Origin: Laccaria trichodermophora
Taxonomy: Eukaryota; Basidiomycota; Agaricomycetes; Agaricales; Hydnangiaceae
Reading direction: 5' to 3'
Assembly: GCA_018417955.1 (NCBI GenBank)
Contig: JACTVC010000006.1
Coordinates: 2,027,545 to 2,091,544, forward strand
Length of the DNA stretch: 64,000 nucleotides
Shown: positions 1 to 10,820 of the stretch, one piece after another
Numbering within the stretch: position 1 is the stretch's first letter
How the letters are laid out: each line of letters starts with the position of its first letter
The notes under the pieces: model-generated
The model's input: only the letters and a program-made list of their open reading frames with translations
Told to the model about the DNA's origin: nothing
The model's database searches: none
Program-made: the position numbers and the translations under genes

Positions 1-2
1 AC

Positions 3-797
3 CCACCAAAAGTTGAAATAGGTGTAGACGGCATCCCTCGTTACCGCGGAGAAGCAGACGACATTGAATCCTCTCCCTCGATTATCACGGGCCCACTCTC
101 GTCGGGTGTGCCGCTCCTGACAGATGGTCGTTCTGCTGAAGGATCGTCAAACAAGCGCGGAAAGCGCTACGATCCCTATGGCTCCCCATCAGTCCCAAAA
201 CGAGCTAGGCGAAACACAAAGTCGGCACAGCCAGACGATACCCCTCCAGCAGGCGAATCGCATCCTTCGCAAGCTGTCAACACAAGTGGTCAGCCGCCAC
301 CACCTTCGGTCTACGCTGACCCAGGCACTCATATGCCTCCTCCAGGGGCATATTCGCCCTATGGACCTCCGCCTGCCTTCTTCCCAATAGGCTCCCACTA
401 TCCCGCACCGCCTGGTCACATGTATCCGCAAGGGGCCTATCCACCGCCGCCACCTCAAGCACCATCAAATGTAACGCCTCCCCAGCAGTCACTACATCAA
501 CCCCCCGGACCACCATATCATTATCCAACCTATTCTCAGCCACCAGCCGGAATGCCCGCTGGTGATCCTTCTCAAGCTTTACATCAAGGCCAACCTTATT
601 ATCCATATTTCGCTGCTCCGCCACATCATTCCTACACACCATATCCTGGAGTAACTTGGCCGCCTTACTCTGGTTTCCCTGCGCAACAACCGCCTCAGTC
701 ACAACCTCCCGTAGCACCGACCGCTGCCCCTCCTGAGGGTGAGCAACAGCAGTCATCCAGCACGACCGAGGGAGAAGGGGGTACTACTGATACGTGA
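3..797 (+). CDS. 3' end of an unidentified Pro/Tyr/Gln-rich protein
   Basis: An open frame enters from the left edge and ends with TGA at 795-797, so only the C-terminal ~264 residues are present. The first part is hydrophilic and contains a basic patch (KRGKRYDPYGS, then PKRARR) that would serve as a nuclear localisation signal. The remainder is low-complexity, rich in Pro, Tyr, Gln and Gly, with repeated PPGA/YPPPPP-like stretches, and ends in a Glu/Ser/Thr-rich tail. Such tails are common in RNA-binding and chromatin proteins, but no folded domain is visible here, so no function is assigned. The frame is supported by its length and by proline-codon composition; overlapping frames on the other strand look like shadows. 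Confidence 0.7.
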   Translation, partial: PPKVEIGVDGIPRYRGEADDIESSPSIITGPLSSGVPLLTDGRSAEGSSNKRGKRYDPYGSPSVPKRARRNTKSAQPDDTPPAGESHPSQAVNTSGQPPPPSVYADPGTHMPPPGAYSPYGPPPAFFPIGSHYPAPPGHMYPQGAYPPPPPQAPSNVTPPQQSLHQPPGPPYHYPTYSQPPAGMPAGDPSQALHQGQPYYPYFAAPPHHSYTPYPGVTWPPYSGFPAQQPPQSQPPVAPTAAPPEGEQQQSSSTTEGEGGTTDT

Positions 798-1515
798 TAC
801 GCTTCTTCTGACCTTTTCCCTTTGGATTTTTGTCTACCATCTCTGTATTCCCAGTGCAGTGTACCTTGTACTCCACTTGTATTCTTGTTTTCGTTCGCCT
901 TCCATGTAGTTGCCATTTTTGCTCACCCTCTATTTTGCTACCCATACATAGATCTGTTGAATTTCTGTCGTCGGCATATCTAGTCACCGGTATCGACGCG
1001 TTGTTTGGTTTCATTGGCGCTGGTAAATAAATGTTTGGCTGAAGTCAATTTGAAGTCTGGGACGCCAAAACCGTCAAGTTAGCCCTCTGCGTAAGGTACG
1101 TAACAGTCTCGGTGAAAAACTCCGGCGCGCTTTTGGGAAACGGCTATTTTCTCTCTCACTATGCTCACTGGACCAGACTGGATCCACCGTGACTGCGCGA
1201 AGTTACTGCCAGTTGAATATTAAATGCCACCGACTCCCATCGGTCGTATTCAATTACACATGTCCCTCCGACGCGGAAGTGCTTTACAACCTTGAATCCC
1301 GATTACCTTGCCCTTCAGGCTCGTCTCAACGAGTCTCAGCCCTGAGTACTGTCCGGCGAATAACTCAGCTATGTAAACGATGCTTCCGTTTCGGCGGGTT
1401 TTGCTGCCCTGCACCTGATTCCGCAGCCTCCAGAGTCGACGCTCCGAAATCTCCTCAAAAGTTACGGTCGTTGGGTGACCCTGGTTCCTGAACGAGTATT
1501 GGTCAAGTCGAGGTC
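798..1515. other. Intergenic, nothing recognised
   Basis: About 0.7 kb between the low-complexity gene and the first inverted-repeat element. Only short chance frames are present; the first 200 bases are presumably the 3' UTR of the upstream gene. Confidence 0.5.
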
Positions 1516-1523
1516 CCAAGGAG

Positions 1524-2743
1524 GGATAATTCTAATTGTGAACCCCCTTCACGTGTGAACCCCCTCCTCTTCTATGTAAGAACCCGGTTCACACGGTCGG
1601 AGGTCCGGTGATGACAGAAATATTCATTCATTACGTAATTAACTAAGTGTTGGGAAAACTGTGTAGATCTCGCGTGTTTTGAGTAGGACTTCGAGGACAT
1701 CTCAAACCGGCGTAAAGGATCCTAGGTGTTGATGGGCAGAGCGAGAACTCCACAAAGCCACATGCGCCGCGGTAGGCACAAAGCACTGCACTCAATTCGT
1801 GAAAATAGATCAAAGTAGGTAGTTGAACACATACTCACCCACCTCAGCTGAAAGACGGTAGTTTTGTGCAGCAGGGCCCTCCACCTCCGCTTCGACGATC
1901 ACGAGGAAGCCATCTTGAAGATCCCAGCCAAGCATGCCGACCCTTCGTTCTTCTCCGCTGCGCGCAAAGTGATCACCATGGAATTCGATACTCGCACGAG
2001 ATGGGCTCGAAATCTTGGTTCCCAGCGTATTGGCCTACAATCCCTGGAAGACAGCCCGTAGCTCAGATTGAACCACAACGGAAAGACTAGGCGGTGTGGC
2101 CTTGAAAAGCGGTGGGCAAAGATGTAAAAGGCAAATGTGACGAGAATTTTGAATGTGGATTACGCGTTTTAGAGTGCGCCGTAGGACCAAAGTGGGAGTT
2201 CATATTTCAAGGAAGGTGTTGCAGATGCGTCCGCTGTGCTGGGAGAACCTGGTCAAGGAAGACTCTGAGCCGGCAGGGGATGCAAATTTTGGAGGCTCAT
2301 GGGGCGAGGGTGAAGTATAGGATTGGGCCCGTTACCGAATGGTTGTGTTGGCAGGATGGGAGGGGAACATCGGAAGTTGACCAAGGCCCGTGTACATCCA
2401 CTCTCGAGGCTGAACTTCTTTGCTTTCGCTAACTTCCCCTGTCGTGCCTAAATCTCATTGCAGAAAGAACGGGAAGATTCGGCGTGAGTTGAGACTTGCC
2501 CGCGAGATTCTATATCGGAAGTAGGCTGGATAATGGGTGGTTCGTCGGCGAGAAAGACGGCGCATGTGACGCCTGGATTATGCAGTGAAACGCGGTCATG
2601 TTGGTTGTGGTCAAACGGTGGGACAACTGGCGGCGGCGCCGAAGCTGGCCGAAAATGGATGAACCCTCATAATTTCCATAATTCTTTGTCAGCATCAACC
2701 CTGGGGTTCATCGCATGAAGGGGGTTCACAAATAGAATTATCC
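1524..2743. mobile_element. Non-autonomous TIR DNA element with 8-bp target duplication (element E1)
   Basis: The ends are 28-bp inverted repeats (1524-1551 and 2716-2743) with a single mismatch, starting GGATAATTCTA. They are flanked by a perfect 8-bp direct repeat, CCAAGGAG, at 1516-1523 and 2744-2751. The motif GTGAACCCC recurs just inside the left end. An 8-bp duplication fits the hAT superfamily (also Zisupton-like elements), although the terminus does not begin with the usual CAG/TAG. No transposase frame is present in the 1.22 kb, so it must have been mobilised in trans. A 10-bp TIR with a 6-bp duplication is an alternative reading of the same junction. Confidence 0.8.
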
Positions 2744-2751
2744 CCAAGGAG

Positions 2752-3550
2752 ACTATATAACTCATCGACAACACGATATATTCCAAGGAATCTCCAAAGA
2801 ATCTCCGGGAACCAGAAGAATGGTTCAATGATGGTCTTGTACTGATACAGTGGACATGTATCCCAGTGTAGACGCTGGACGGACAACGCATTTTTACATC
2901 TGGAATCCACCTTCCACTTTCAGGAATGAAATTTCACAATCGAGAACACCAATGTACCGATAATCGGCCCGTCGAAGAATCAGGCCCGAATGATGTCAGC
3001 GGCAGAAATGATGGCGCTGGGGTATTAACGGCCAATTAACGGCTCAAGCTACATGTTCACAAGTCAGCAGCAGCTGCAAAACATATTTCAGTGCGCCGGA
3101 GAAGAGAGGTGAACGATTTTCTCTGTAAAAAAATTGATCAAAAATACAGCCTGCATTGATAAATGGGTACCTAAATTCTGTGAATAAGTAGTAGAGGAGC
3201 GCATAGACTACATGAGTTTCCACATTGCGCCCAAGGGTGTACATTTCTGTTGAAAATAAACAATGAACGTCGCAACCTTGGATAGAAGCTCGTGAATCCG
3301 GAAGTTCAAGTGGGTATGAATCGGTTCAGATTTTTTTTTTGAAGGCGCAAGGCGGGGTGTATTGAAATGTCGTACTTATTTATAAATGCCGGTGGGGATA
3401 AAACTTTACTTGTATTAGGACTGAGGTCATCTATTTGAAGGGACTATACATAAATCATCCTTCATGATTCTGGCTGTTCAAACTAAATTTAACTCGTTCC
3501 TCAAAATCAAGTTGACTTCCCCACCAATTCCCCACCGGCATTTTTATTGT
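2752..3550. other. Intergenic, nothing recognised
   Basis: AT-rich spacer between two TIR elements; a poly-T run at about 3331. No supported gene. Confidence 0.4.
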
Positions 3551-3558
3551 GAATCGTG

Positions 3559-4429
3559 CAGAAAATCTCTGAATTCGAAAGTGCGGCAAAAAACCGCCGC
3601 ACTGTGCGGCGACTGGTGCGGCGGCAACTCCCGTCCAGTCACGGGGCAATCTCTTCAGTCATTCCTCTTCTGCTCACCTTCATCCAGGACGGCGCTGAGC
3701 AAGCGCCTCCCTCCCTCCCTCCTTTCTTTTATTTACGATCTCGACATACCCACGATCTTTTATTATCTATCACCATAATGACAGACCCGACACTTCCACA
3801 TGACCATACCGCCGACCATTGTCAATGCCCGAATTGCATGAATACATTACCTGGTGAGGGCCCTGCAGCCTCTGGGACTTTCATGTAAGTCATTCTCTAT
3901 GTACGTTGGGGAGTCGAACCATAACTAATAGCAACTTCAAGTGCAACGGGTGCGGATACCATTACATCTTCCCAAAGTGGTGCCAGCGCATCGCCCACCG
4001 CTCGCCCGCCCTTTCAGCTGGTACTAGCTCTCGCCAGCAGATCGCTCATCCCTCCTCGAACACGCTATTCTCGCACCAACAACTGTTGACAGAGACTGAG
4101 GGTGTCGCCAGAGCCGCTGGGTCACGCTCGGGGCAGGGGCAACTGGTCAGCCACATTGTAGTAAGGAGTCATTGCAGTACCGTGACACTGTCCTCCCTAT
4201 CTTCCCGTTCCTCAACTGACATATGTAGTTACATTCATATAATTTGTTTATGATTGAAAGTTATATAATGTGTGGTTTGCAGCTGAGCGAGCCAGGTAAA
4301 CACGTCGCGCTTGTAGCTTGGACTTCTGTTGACGCGTCTCTATTATTTGGCCAAGAAACACGTGACCAGGATCGCCGCACAGATCTGCCGCACAGTGATC
4401 GCCGCACTTTCGTATTCAGAGATGTCCTC
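3559..4429. mobile_element. hAT-like non-autonomous element with 8-bp target duplication (element E2)
   Basis: Ends are 29-bp inverted repeats (3559-3587 and 4401-4429) with 4 mismatches, beginning CAGAAAATCTCTGAA on the left and, read inward, GAGGACATCTCTGAA on the right. A perfect 8-bp direct repeat, GAATCGTG, flanks it at 3551-3558 and 4430-4437. Several GTGCGGC/GCCGCAC motifs lie just inside each end (3581-3625 and 4376-4407), the subterminal repeat pattern typical of hAT transposase binding. Length is 871 bp. It carries a short cysteine-containing reading frame (next entry), possibly the 5' remnant of a larger autonomous element. Confidence 0.85.
3778..4253 (+). pseudogene. Short Cys-rich frame inside element E2
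   Basis: An ATG at 3778 opens a frame that, after removal of a plausible 47-nt intron (3885-3931), reads to a TGA at 4253, giving about 142 residues. Two CxxC pairs are visible: CQCPNC near residue 17 and CNGCGYHY after the intron, followed by WC, suggesting a zinc ribbon. The rest is Ser-rich and unstructured. It lies wholly within the TIR element, so it may be the N-terminal piece of a transposase or accessory protein left after internal deletion. I do not recognise a family. Confidence 0.35.
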
Positions 4430-4803
4430 GAATCGTGAGTAAGTTCCGATCCTTTGAGCGTGCAGTCGTAGTCAGCATCTGACTATTTTTACCTACCTCT
4501 TTGCATCGGGACTCCGCCTATTCTTGGAAATGCATGTCACCTGACCGCCTCTATTTGTATCTGTGGACGTGTCGGCGTCCTGTGAGGGATGTTCCTCCTT
4601 TCCTGGCCCCCAACACCTTGAACGATAATACTCACGAACCTCCGGCACGCAAAGCTGGCGAGCCATAAGCTGAAAAGAGTACTGAGTACAAAGCAGAACT
4701 TCAATGAGAGGTCGGAAACGAATTATTCACTAAAGGGGCACGAGCATTTCGGTGACAAAAGCTAAAATCAGGGATCTGCCGCGAAATAAGCAGTTGAAAC
4801 CAT

Positions 4804-6984
4804 TCAGGCCATGAACGTAAACTGCAACTCTGCGTGATCGACCTCCATACCCCCAGGCCCAGCAGCGGCCTGAGCTTTTATGCGATGAGCTTTCCGCGCT
4901 CGCTTGGCTTCTTTCTTGAGCGTCTTTCGACTCAGTGGGTTACTCCGATCCATCCTCTTGAGTACGTGGTCGTCAGGGCGTGCGTCATACTCGGGAATAT
5001 CCTTGTTCTTCCGCTGGCGCTTAGGTTGTCGAACACGGTTATTTTCTGGAGGAGCATTCGAGGGTCCAGTTTGCATCTCATTGACAGGTGCTATCGATGG
5101 GGACCGCGAACGCTTCAATGGTATTCGAGGTCTGAGATCATCCGATTCCATTTGATTCCTGATGAAGAAGGTTCGGAATGAGAAGAGTCCGGGCAACAGG
5201 TGAAAGAAACATGTTTCCTACCCATCCTCCTCCATGGCCTCGCCTTCTATAGCATCCCAAAATATGTCCCCGTCCTCGTCGGCCATCATAGGCACGTCGC
5301 CACTTGCTCCACCGAATGCCCCAGCATCTGCAGCGCCAAACAACCCTTCCAATGTGAATGGCTTCGAGAACGTGTTCAAAATCTGGGCTTGTCCCACTTG
5401 CTCAGCACCGGGTGCAACAACAGCGGCCGCGCCAGCATCGTTTGATGGAACTAGATTCGGTGTCAAAAATAATCGTCTGGCTAGGGCCTTGTCACTCACC
5501 AACAGAGGGGATGAGAGACGGATGTATTGCGGGAGGCTCAGAGTAGTACGGTATCTTTTGCTGATTCCAGTCAGTGAGAACTTGTCGCGCTGCCGAATTA
5601 ATATCGGGAGTTCCTCCCTAAAGTGGGAATGAAAGGTTAGTTCAGGTTGAGGTTCTGCGGTTGATTCTACCTTCAAAAGTCGCCCACTACTCAGAGCGAG
5701 CATTGTAATGAACTCCAGCGTTGAACCAAATTCAGGAAGGTTGTATATCTTTTGCAAGGTGGCGGGTGGTGTCCGCGCCAGGATTTCTTCCACTGTTCTA
5801 GTCGTTATTGAGCCACCTGAAGATTAAAGGGAACTGACCAACTGCAATAGGATCCTCAACATCTTCCACCTTGACAACGTTTCGCAGTAATACACTGCTC
5901 TTCTTCTCACTTTTACCGTCAATGAAGTCGTCTTCGTCAAAGACAACTCCTGGTGAATCAATGATGCGCATCCCTCGTTCTAACTGAACAGATTGCAGAT
6001 CCTTAGTATGACCTGGTTGTGCCGCCACCGCGCAGACCTAAAATCAAAGATAAGCTTGGGTTTCTCGATAGCCTGAGCAACAACATGCCTTGCTTCTCTT
6101 GAGACTGTTTATCAAGCTACTCTTTCCAACATTGGGATATCCCACAACACCGACGGTCACGCTACCGGCCTTCGGCTTGTAGGCTTTCAATAGTTTCAAT
6201 AATGATGGCGCTGTTGAGCTAGATATATTCGTCCGCTGATGCTGTGACGAAGCGGAGGACAGGAAAGGGAGTGTCGGGGTTGAGTGACGGAGATGCTTCA
6301 ACCATGCCTGAGCGTTGGGACGTGGAATAAGATCTAATATAAGTCTAGAGTTCGTTCAAATGAAAAGAAGTTGATGTTCCACCCACCGATTTTATTCAAC
6401 ACAAAAACTAGTTTCTTCCCTTCTGATTCCCTTCGACGAACCTCTTCCTCGACAAGCCTACTTCGACAACCCTCCGGATCCCGTGCATCAAGAACGAGGA
6501 TGATAATATCACTCTGCTCGATGACTTTGTGTAACGTCCGAAGATAATATTTGCGCATCTGTTCCCTCGTTTTCCCCCTCGAAGGTAAGAAAGATGAATC
6601 ATCTTCTGGTAGTTGAGACGTAGAGGCCTCCGAAGCAAGCATTGCGAGAGTCGAAAGGGTAGGTTCCGACGCCATTGGACTATCTGGGTCCATCCGCCTC
6701 TCAGGTGGCACCTATCGTCAAGTTCAAGCGTGAGGTCTTGGTCCGTAAAAGAAGGACGCACCGGGGGCTTCTTCTGGATATTTCGCACTCGAACTTTGAG
6801 ATCAGGCAATCGAGGGATGCCAGGATCCTTTTTCAGTTCTAAAAAACCTTGTTAATTGCGTTTCACAATCTATAAACCGAAGCCCACTTGATTTTTGAGG
6901 AACATCAGACTTCCTAGACTCTGTAACTGGTTATTGAGCGTGGCTTCTTGTTCTACGACGATTTCTCTTACTTGTCCTTCCCAT
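4804..6984 (-). CDS. NUG1: Nucleolar circularly permuted GTPase, NUG1/Grn1/GNL3 (nucleostemin) family
   Basis: The order of GTPase motifs is permuted, as in YlqF/nucleostemin proteins: the DAR motif (LDARDPEG) and NKID come first (about 6510-6340), then G1 GYPNVGKSS (about 6140) and G3 DSPG (about 5955). A C-terminal block (SGRLLKGGTPDINSA, then VLTDWNQQKIPYY) and a basic tail ending FTFMA match NUG1/GNL3 homologues. The family works in nucleolar 60S ribosome assembly and export. At least seven exons are needed; one intron (6038-6088) has a GC donor, joining ...LKRSK to VCAVA. The start is the weakest point: ATG at 6984 (or 6990) followed after a few codons by an intron leading to KKDPGIPRLPDL. 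The basic N-terminus usual in the family would then be very short. Downstream on the same strand lies element E2, upstream the WW gene. Confidence 0.85.
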
Positions 6985-6990
6985 AGTCAT

Positions 6991-7678
6991 TCCAATGTGA
7001 GTGTGAAAGAATAAACTCAAATTCGCGATTTGAAGACAATACGACGTGACTGGCTGAGACATGTCACATTTTCTGGCAATTGAATCCCCGGGCCAATGAT
7101 TGCGCTCTTCCTTCTCAAGAATTCGTCCTATGTATCTGTCGCATCTGGATCTGATCCTTGAACATTCAAAGTCAAATATATATTCAACATCCCTTGCTAC
7201 GCTTCACTGTGTTGACCTCAAGTTGGCAAGTACAGCCAAGGTGCCAGCTGGTTGGCTCCCCGAAGTATAGCTATGACCTTGGACGACAACCTCGTATTTC
7301 GTGAAAAATACTCCTACATATGTTCTGCAAAGACTTCCCGTTATGATTAAAGGTATATTTACATGTAAGTAGGACATATCCAAGAAATCTAGATATAATC
7401 TGCGGGGTTCAAGTCGAGACTCGAGCTCTTCAACGACGAGAGGGCATTATGGGAATCGTACGTAGAACCACCCGCCATTCCAGAAATAAGGAAATCCACA
7501 CTCTCACTGTTTCTCGCAGAGTTTGCGTCTGCCTGCTGCGTCGCGAGTGCTTGCAGATATTCAGCCTGTTGCTGTTGTGCCAGCACTAGTGCTTGTTTCT
7601 CCATCAAAGTAGCGTATTTCTCGTGCTGCTGTTGGTTGAACACATTTGAGATAAGATACAACTCTGCACGCGAGAAAC
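6991..7678 (-). other. Spacer and possible 3' extension of the WW gene
   Basis: Between the GTPase start and the WW-gene stop at 7679. On the minus strand 7389-7661 stays open with Gln/Ala-rich sequence in keeping with the C-terminus of the WW gene, but in a different frame. A frameshift or an unrecognised intron near 7670-7690 would add about 90 residues. The rest holds nothing recognisable. Confidence 0.4.
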
Positions 7679-9808
7679 TTAGAATCTGACCGATTGTGCA
7701 ATCGCAGCAGATGCAAGCACAATCTGCTCCTGCTGCTGCCTGAGCGTCTTGTAATACAACTCTTCCTGCAAGCTCGACTGCTGGTTCGCAACATCCTGCG
7801 CTTGTTGATACATGGAAGCAACCTCATTCTCACTCTGCTTCTGATGCTCGAGAAACTGAGTTTGTGCCGCAATTTGTTGTTGCAGAGCTGCTTGTTGTTG
7901 CTGCTGCTGCTGCCGTAATAGAGCGACCTGCAATTGAGCCAATGCCTGCTGCTGCTGTGAAGCTTGTTGCTGGGCAGCAGACTGCTGCTGTAATAGAGCA
8001 ACGGCCTGCAATTGAGCTAGTGCCTGCTGCTGTGAGGGAGCTTGTTGCTGTGCGACAGCTTGTTGTTGAGCGGTAGCGAGCATTTGTATCCTAGTCAACT
8101 CGTTGATCAGAGCCTGGTAATCCACGGGAGGCGCCTGGGGCTGCGATCCGAGTCCTTGCAACTGAAGCAGGTTCGCCTGTTGCTGCTGCTGCTGTTGTAG
8201 CTTCAACGCGTTAATGATGCCCTGATAGTCTGCGCCAGGCTGCCCTTGAAGCACAGCCTGTAGGGTAGACTGATTGACCCCAGTGTTCGAATCAGAGAAG
8301 GCATTCACGAGCGCGCCCACGGCATTGCTGTTCAGGATCGATTTCCCGAAACCTATGGCCAAACCGGGCGGGATACCCACTGACATCAAGGCTGCGCTAC
8401 CTGCGATTTTCAGTGCTGCTTTGCCTGCGGTCTTGCCGACCGATATGCCCACCTGCTTGAGGATTTTGGCTCTCTCCGCCGCTTGGGCTGCCAGCGCAGC
8501 AGACTGAGCAGCATCTGCGGGTGAGATTGGAGGGGACGTTGGACATCCTCCTCTTCCTTGGGGTTCCCACATCGACTGCACGCCTGGCGGTGGAGGCGGG
8601 TAACCCATCGACGAGCTAAAAGTCTCTTCTGAATATGGCGGTGAGGGCAATTGAGGCAGAGATGGTGGTGAGAGCATCGTTTGGAAATGTGGTATTGACC
8701 CCGAGGCATTGGACGATTGTGAAGGAGGTTGAGCTGTTGTGTTTAGTAGATGTGGGGTGGATGGAGGTCCTGCGGAAGATGGTGAACGCGCGGATATGTT
8801 GGCAGGATATGTAGCACTTCTGTGGATATTTGTCGGGAGAGGAGGGGGCGGAGGTACTTGATAAGATTGTGCTCTGTGAAGATGAGGGGTTTGGAATGCA
8901 GGCGCTTCAGAATTGACGTTCGCCGGGTATGGGGTAGTAAGCCCGTTGTTCGTGGAACCAGGTAGACTATCTGTCGGGAAAGAAGGTGGCGGGGGTACTT
9001 GGTGAAATTGCGCCCCGTGATGATGAGGCGCTTGGAATGCAGGCGCTTCTGGACTGTTATTTGCTGGATATGGACTGGGAAACCCACTACCTGTTGATCC
9101 GTATTGTATGGGCCCCGACTGCCCTGGAACCGGGGTGTACACCGGCCTTGAGTTGACGGGACTGCTGAAGCCAAGTCTATTGTTATAGAAATCAGCGGCG
9201 TTCGGTGCAGGCATATTGGGGATTTGGCTTGAATCGCCCGGCCTAGGGATAGTCTGAAAAGTTGGAGACGACCGGAAGCCTGATGAGGGCGAAACGGAGG
9301 GCGAGGGCGTTGAGGGGGACGTTTGAATGGGAGGCGCTAGGGGAGTGGGTGTACGTCCAAAGTCTCTGGCAGTAGCCGAGATTATTGGTGAGGCTGTTTC
9401 TGTGCTGTTTGAGCTGGCATAGAGGCGCTGGGCTAGTGAAAGACTGGAACCTCCACTGCGCAGAGGGTCTTGACCGTTTTCCGATGGTGTTGGCATCCCC
9501 GAGTAAAAAGGAGGTGGTGGTGGGGCAACAAAACCTCCTGAAGGCCCTGCTTGGGATCTGTCTGGCTCCAGATCTGCTGGATGTTGATAAAAAGCCCTTG
9601 GAGGCGTAGCGTTTATCTGGACATAATACCTATCCCAATCAACGTGTTAGGATGTGCAAGGCAGACTGAACCCAAAGAGCGAACCAGTTATGTCTCCTAG
9701 AAGGCGGTATCAAATGTCAGTCAATGGGAAAAAGTTGGCGAGTACATACGATGCATCATAGTGTTCGATCCAACCGTTGGGAAGGGGTCGGCGGTCAGGA
9801 TTTTGCAT
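7679..9808 (-). CDS. WW-domain protein with Pro-rich middle and Gln-rich C-terminus
   Basis: Exon 1 (9808-9750) encodes MQNPDRRPLPNGW; a 120-nt intron (9749-9630) follows. Exon 2 continues YYVQINATPPRAFYQHPADL, so together they form a WW domain (two conserved Trp/aromatic positions, terminal HP) at residues ~8-38. Predicted length is 669 aa. After the WW domain come ~290 residues of Pro/Ser-rich repeats (APAFQAPHHH, YQVPPPPSFP). Next is an Ala/Gly-rich helical stretch with GxxxG spacing (VGKTAGKAALKIAGS), which could insert in or associate with membranes. Last is a Gln-rich region with QQ runs. WW domains bind Pro-rich ligands; the cellular role is unknown. Three partial copies lie at 13.3-14.1, 15.7-16.3 and 27.3 kb, so this is the apparent parent. 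Confidence 0.8.
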
Positions 9809-10820
9809 TGGCAGTTGTTGTGGGGGAAAAGATTTTACGAAAAACGGTTAGCCCTAAGTTCGCCCTTTAAACACGATGAAAGCTATGCAAGTTATGAACA
9901 AGGTGCCTGCAAATTAAGGAACGAACTTCGACACGGTGCGAATGGGCGTTTAATGCTTATCGCCATTTTGTCTGATGCGGGCGCCCCTTCGGTGAATTTC
10001 CTCGACTTGCATAAGATGGGATTGTATTCGAGGAGACCCAGGGAAAGGGTGATAATTTATGGGCATATGATTCAAAAATCCCATGAGTTTCCAGGGACAT
10101 TGAAAGATTTTGCGTCCAATCGCGAGCGAGTAGGCCTTGGCGTGGTGTAAGTCACTGTCTGTGGCAGGTGCCCGGTGCCCGGAGACTGTGCCAGACTGCC
10201 AGTGGCCCGTGGGCACTGAGCAGTTTTCTTTGGTAGGTTCGTTTTATTTATGTAAATGCCAAGGCTTTGATGCGAAGACTTCGGTGGCAATAACTTGCCA
10301 TCTTCCAAACTTGCAATTCATGGAACTTCACATTGATCAGTGTGCTGTGCAGAACGGTGGTGGGAAATGTAAATGGGAGCGTCGGTCTGCGGGTATGTAG
10401 CTCCATCGTTTTCAAGAAATTGAGACGCTTCAAGTTGACACATCCCAAAAAATATAGTCAAGGTAGGGTTTTCAAAAACTACAACCAGGTTTCTATCGTC
10501 TTGCTCATCACATATTTTTTTCCCTCTCCCCCACATTGTTCTCTGGATTCGCAACGACAAAGCAGGCACAACAATAGGCCTGGGATTGGCCGGGCCGGCT
10601 AGTTCTCAATCCTAATCGGTGTGGTGGTCGGTCATGCGCCAGCCATGCCATGACCTTCGCATATTGTTCTCAAATTGGCTGGGCCACCGTAGGCATGCTG
10701 ACGAGAGGCTCGAGGCCACATACGTATAAATTTGCGGTGCTGAACTTTCGGTAAAGCTTCTTTTCAACACCCACCTCGAAAATATCAACAACGCGTCGCT
10801 CCCCTACACAGGCTGCTGAA
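9809..10820. other. Divergent promoter region, no gene seen
   Basis: About 1 kb between the WW gene (minus) and the unknown gene at 10821 (plus). Frames present are short and overlapping. This interval should contain both promoters; no specific element can be named. Confidence 0.4.

Noticed and set aside
4834..5632. Plus-strand frames over the nucleostemin-type gene
   Set aside because: They overlap conserved GTPase exons on the minus strand and have no domain of their own.
8170..8200. Poly-Gln codon runs as a microsatellite of interest
   Set aside because: Short CAG/CAA-mixed runs in the WW gene and its copy are ordinary for fungal Gln-rich proteins.
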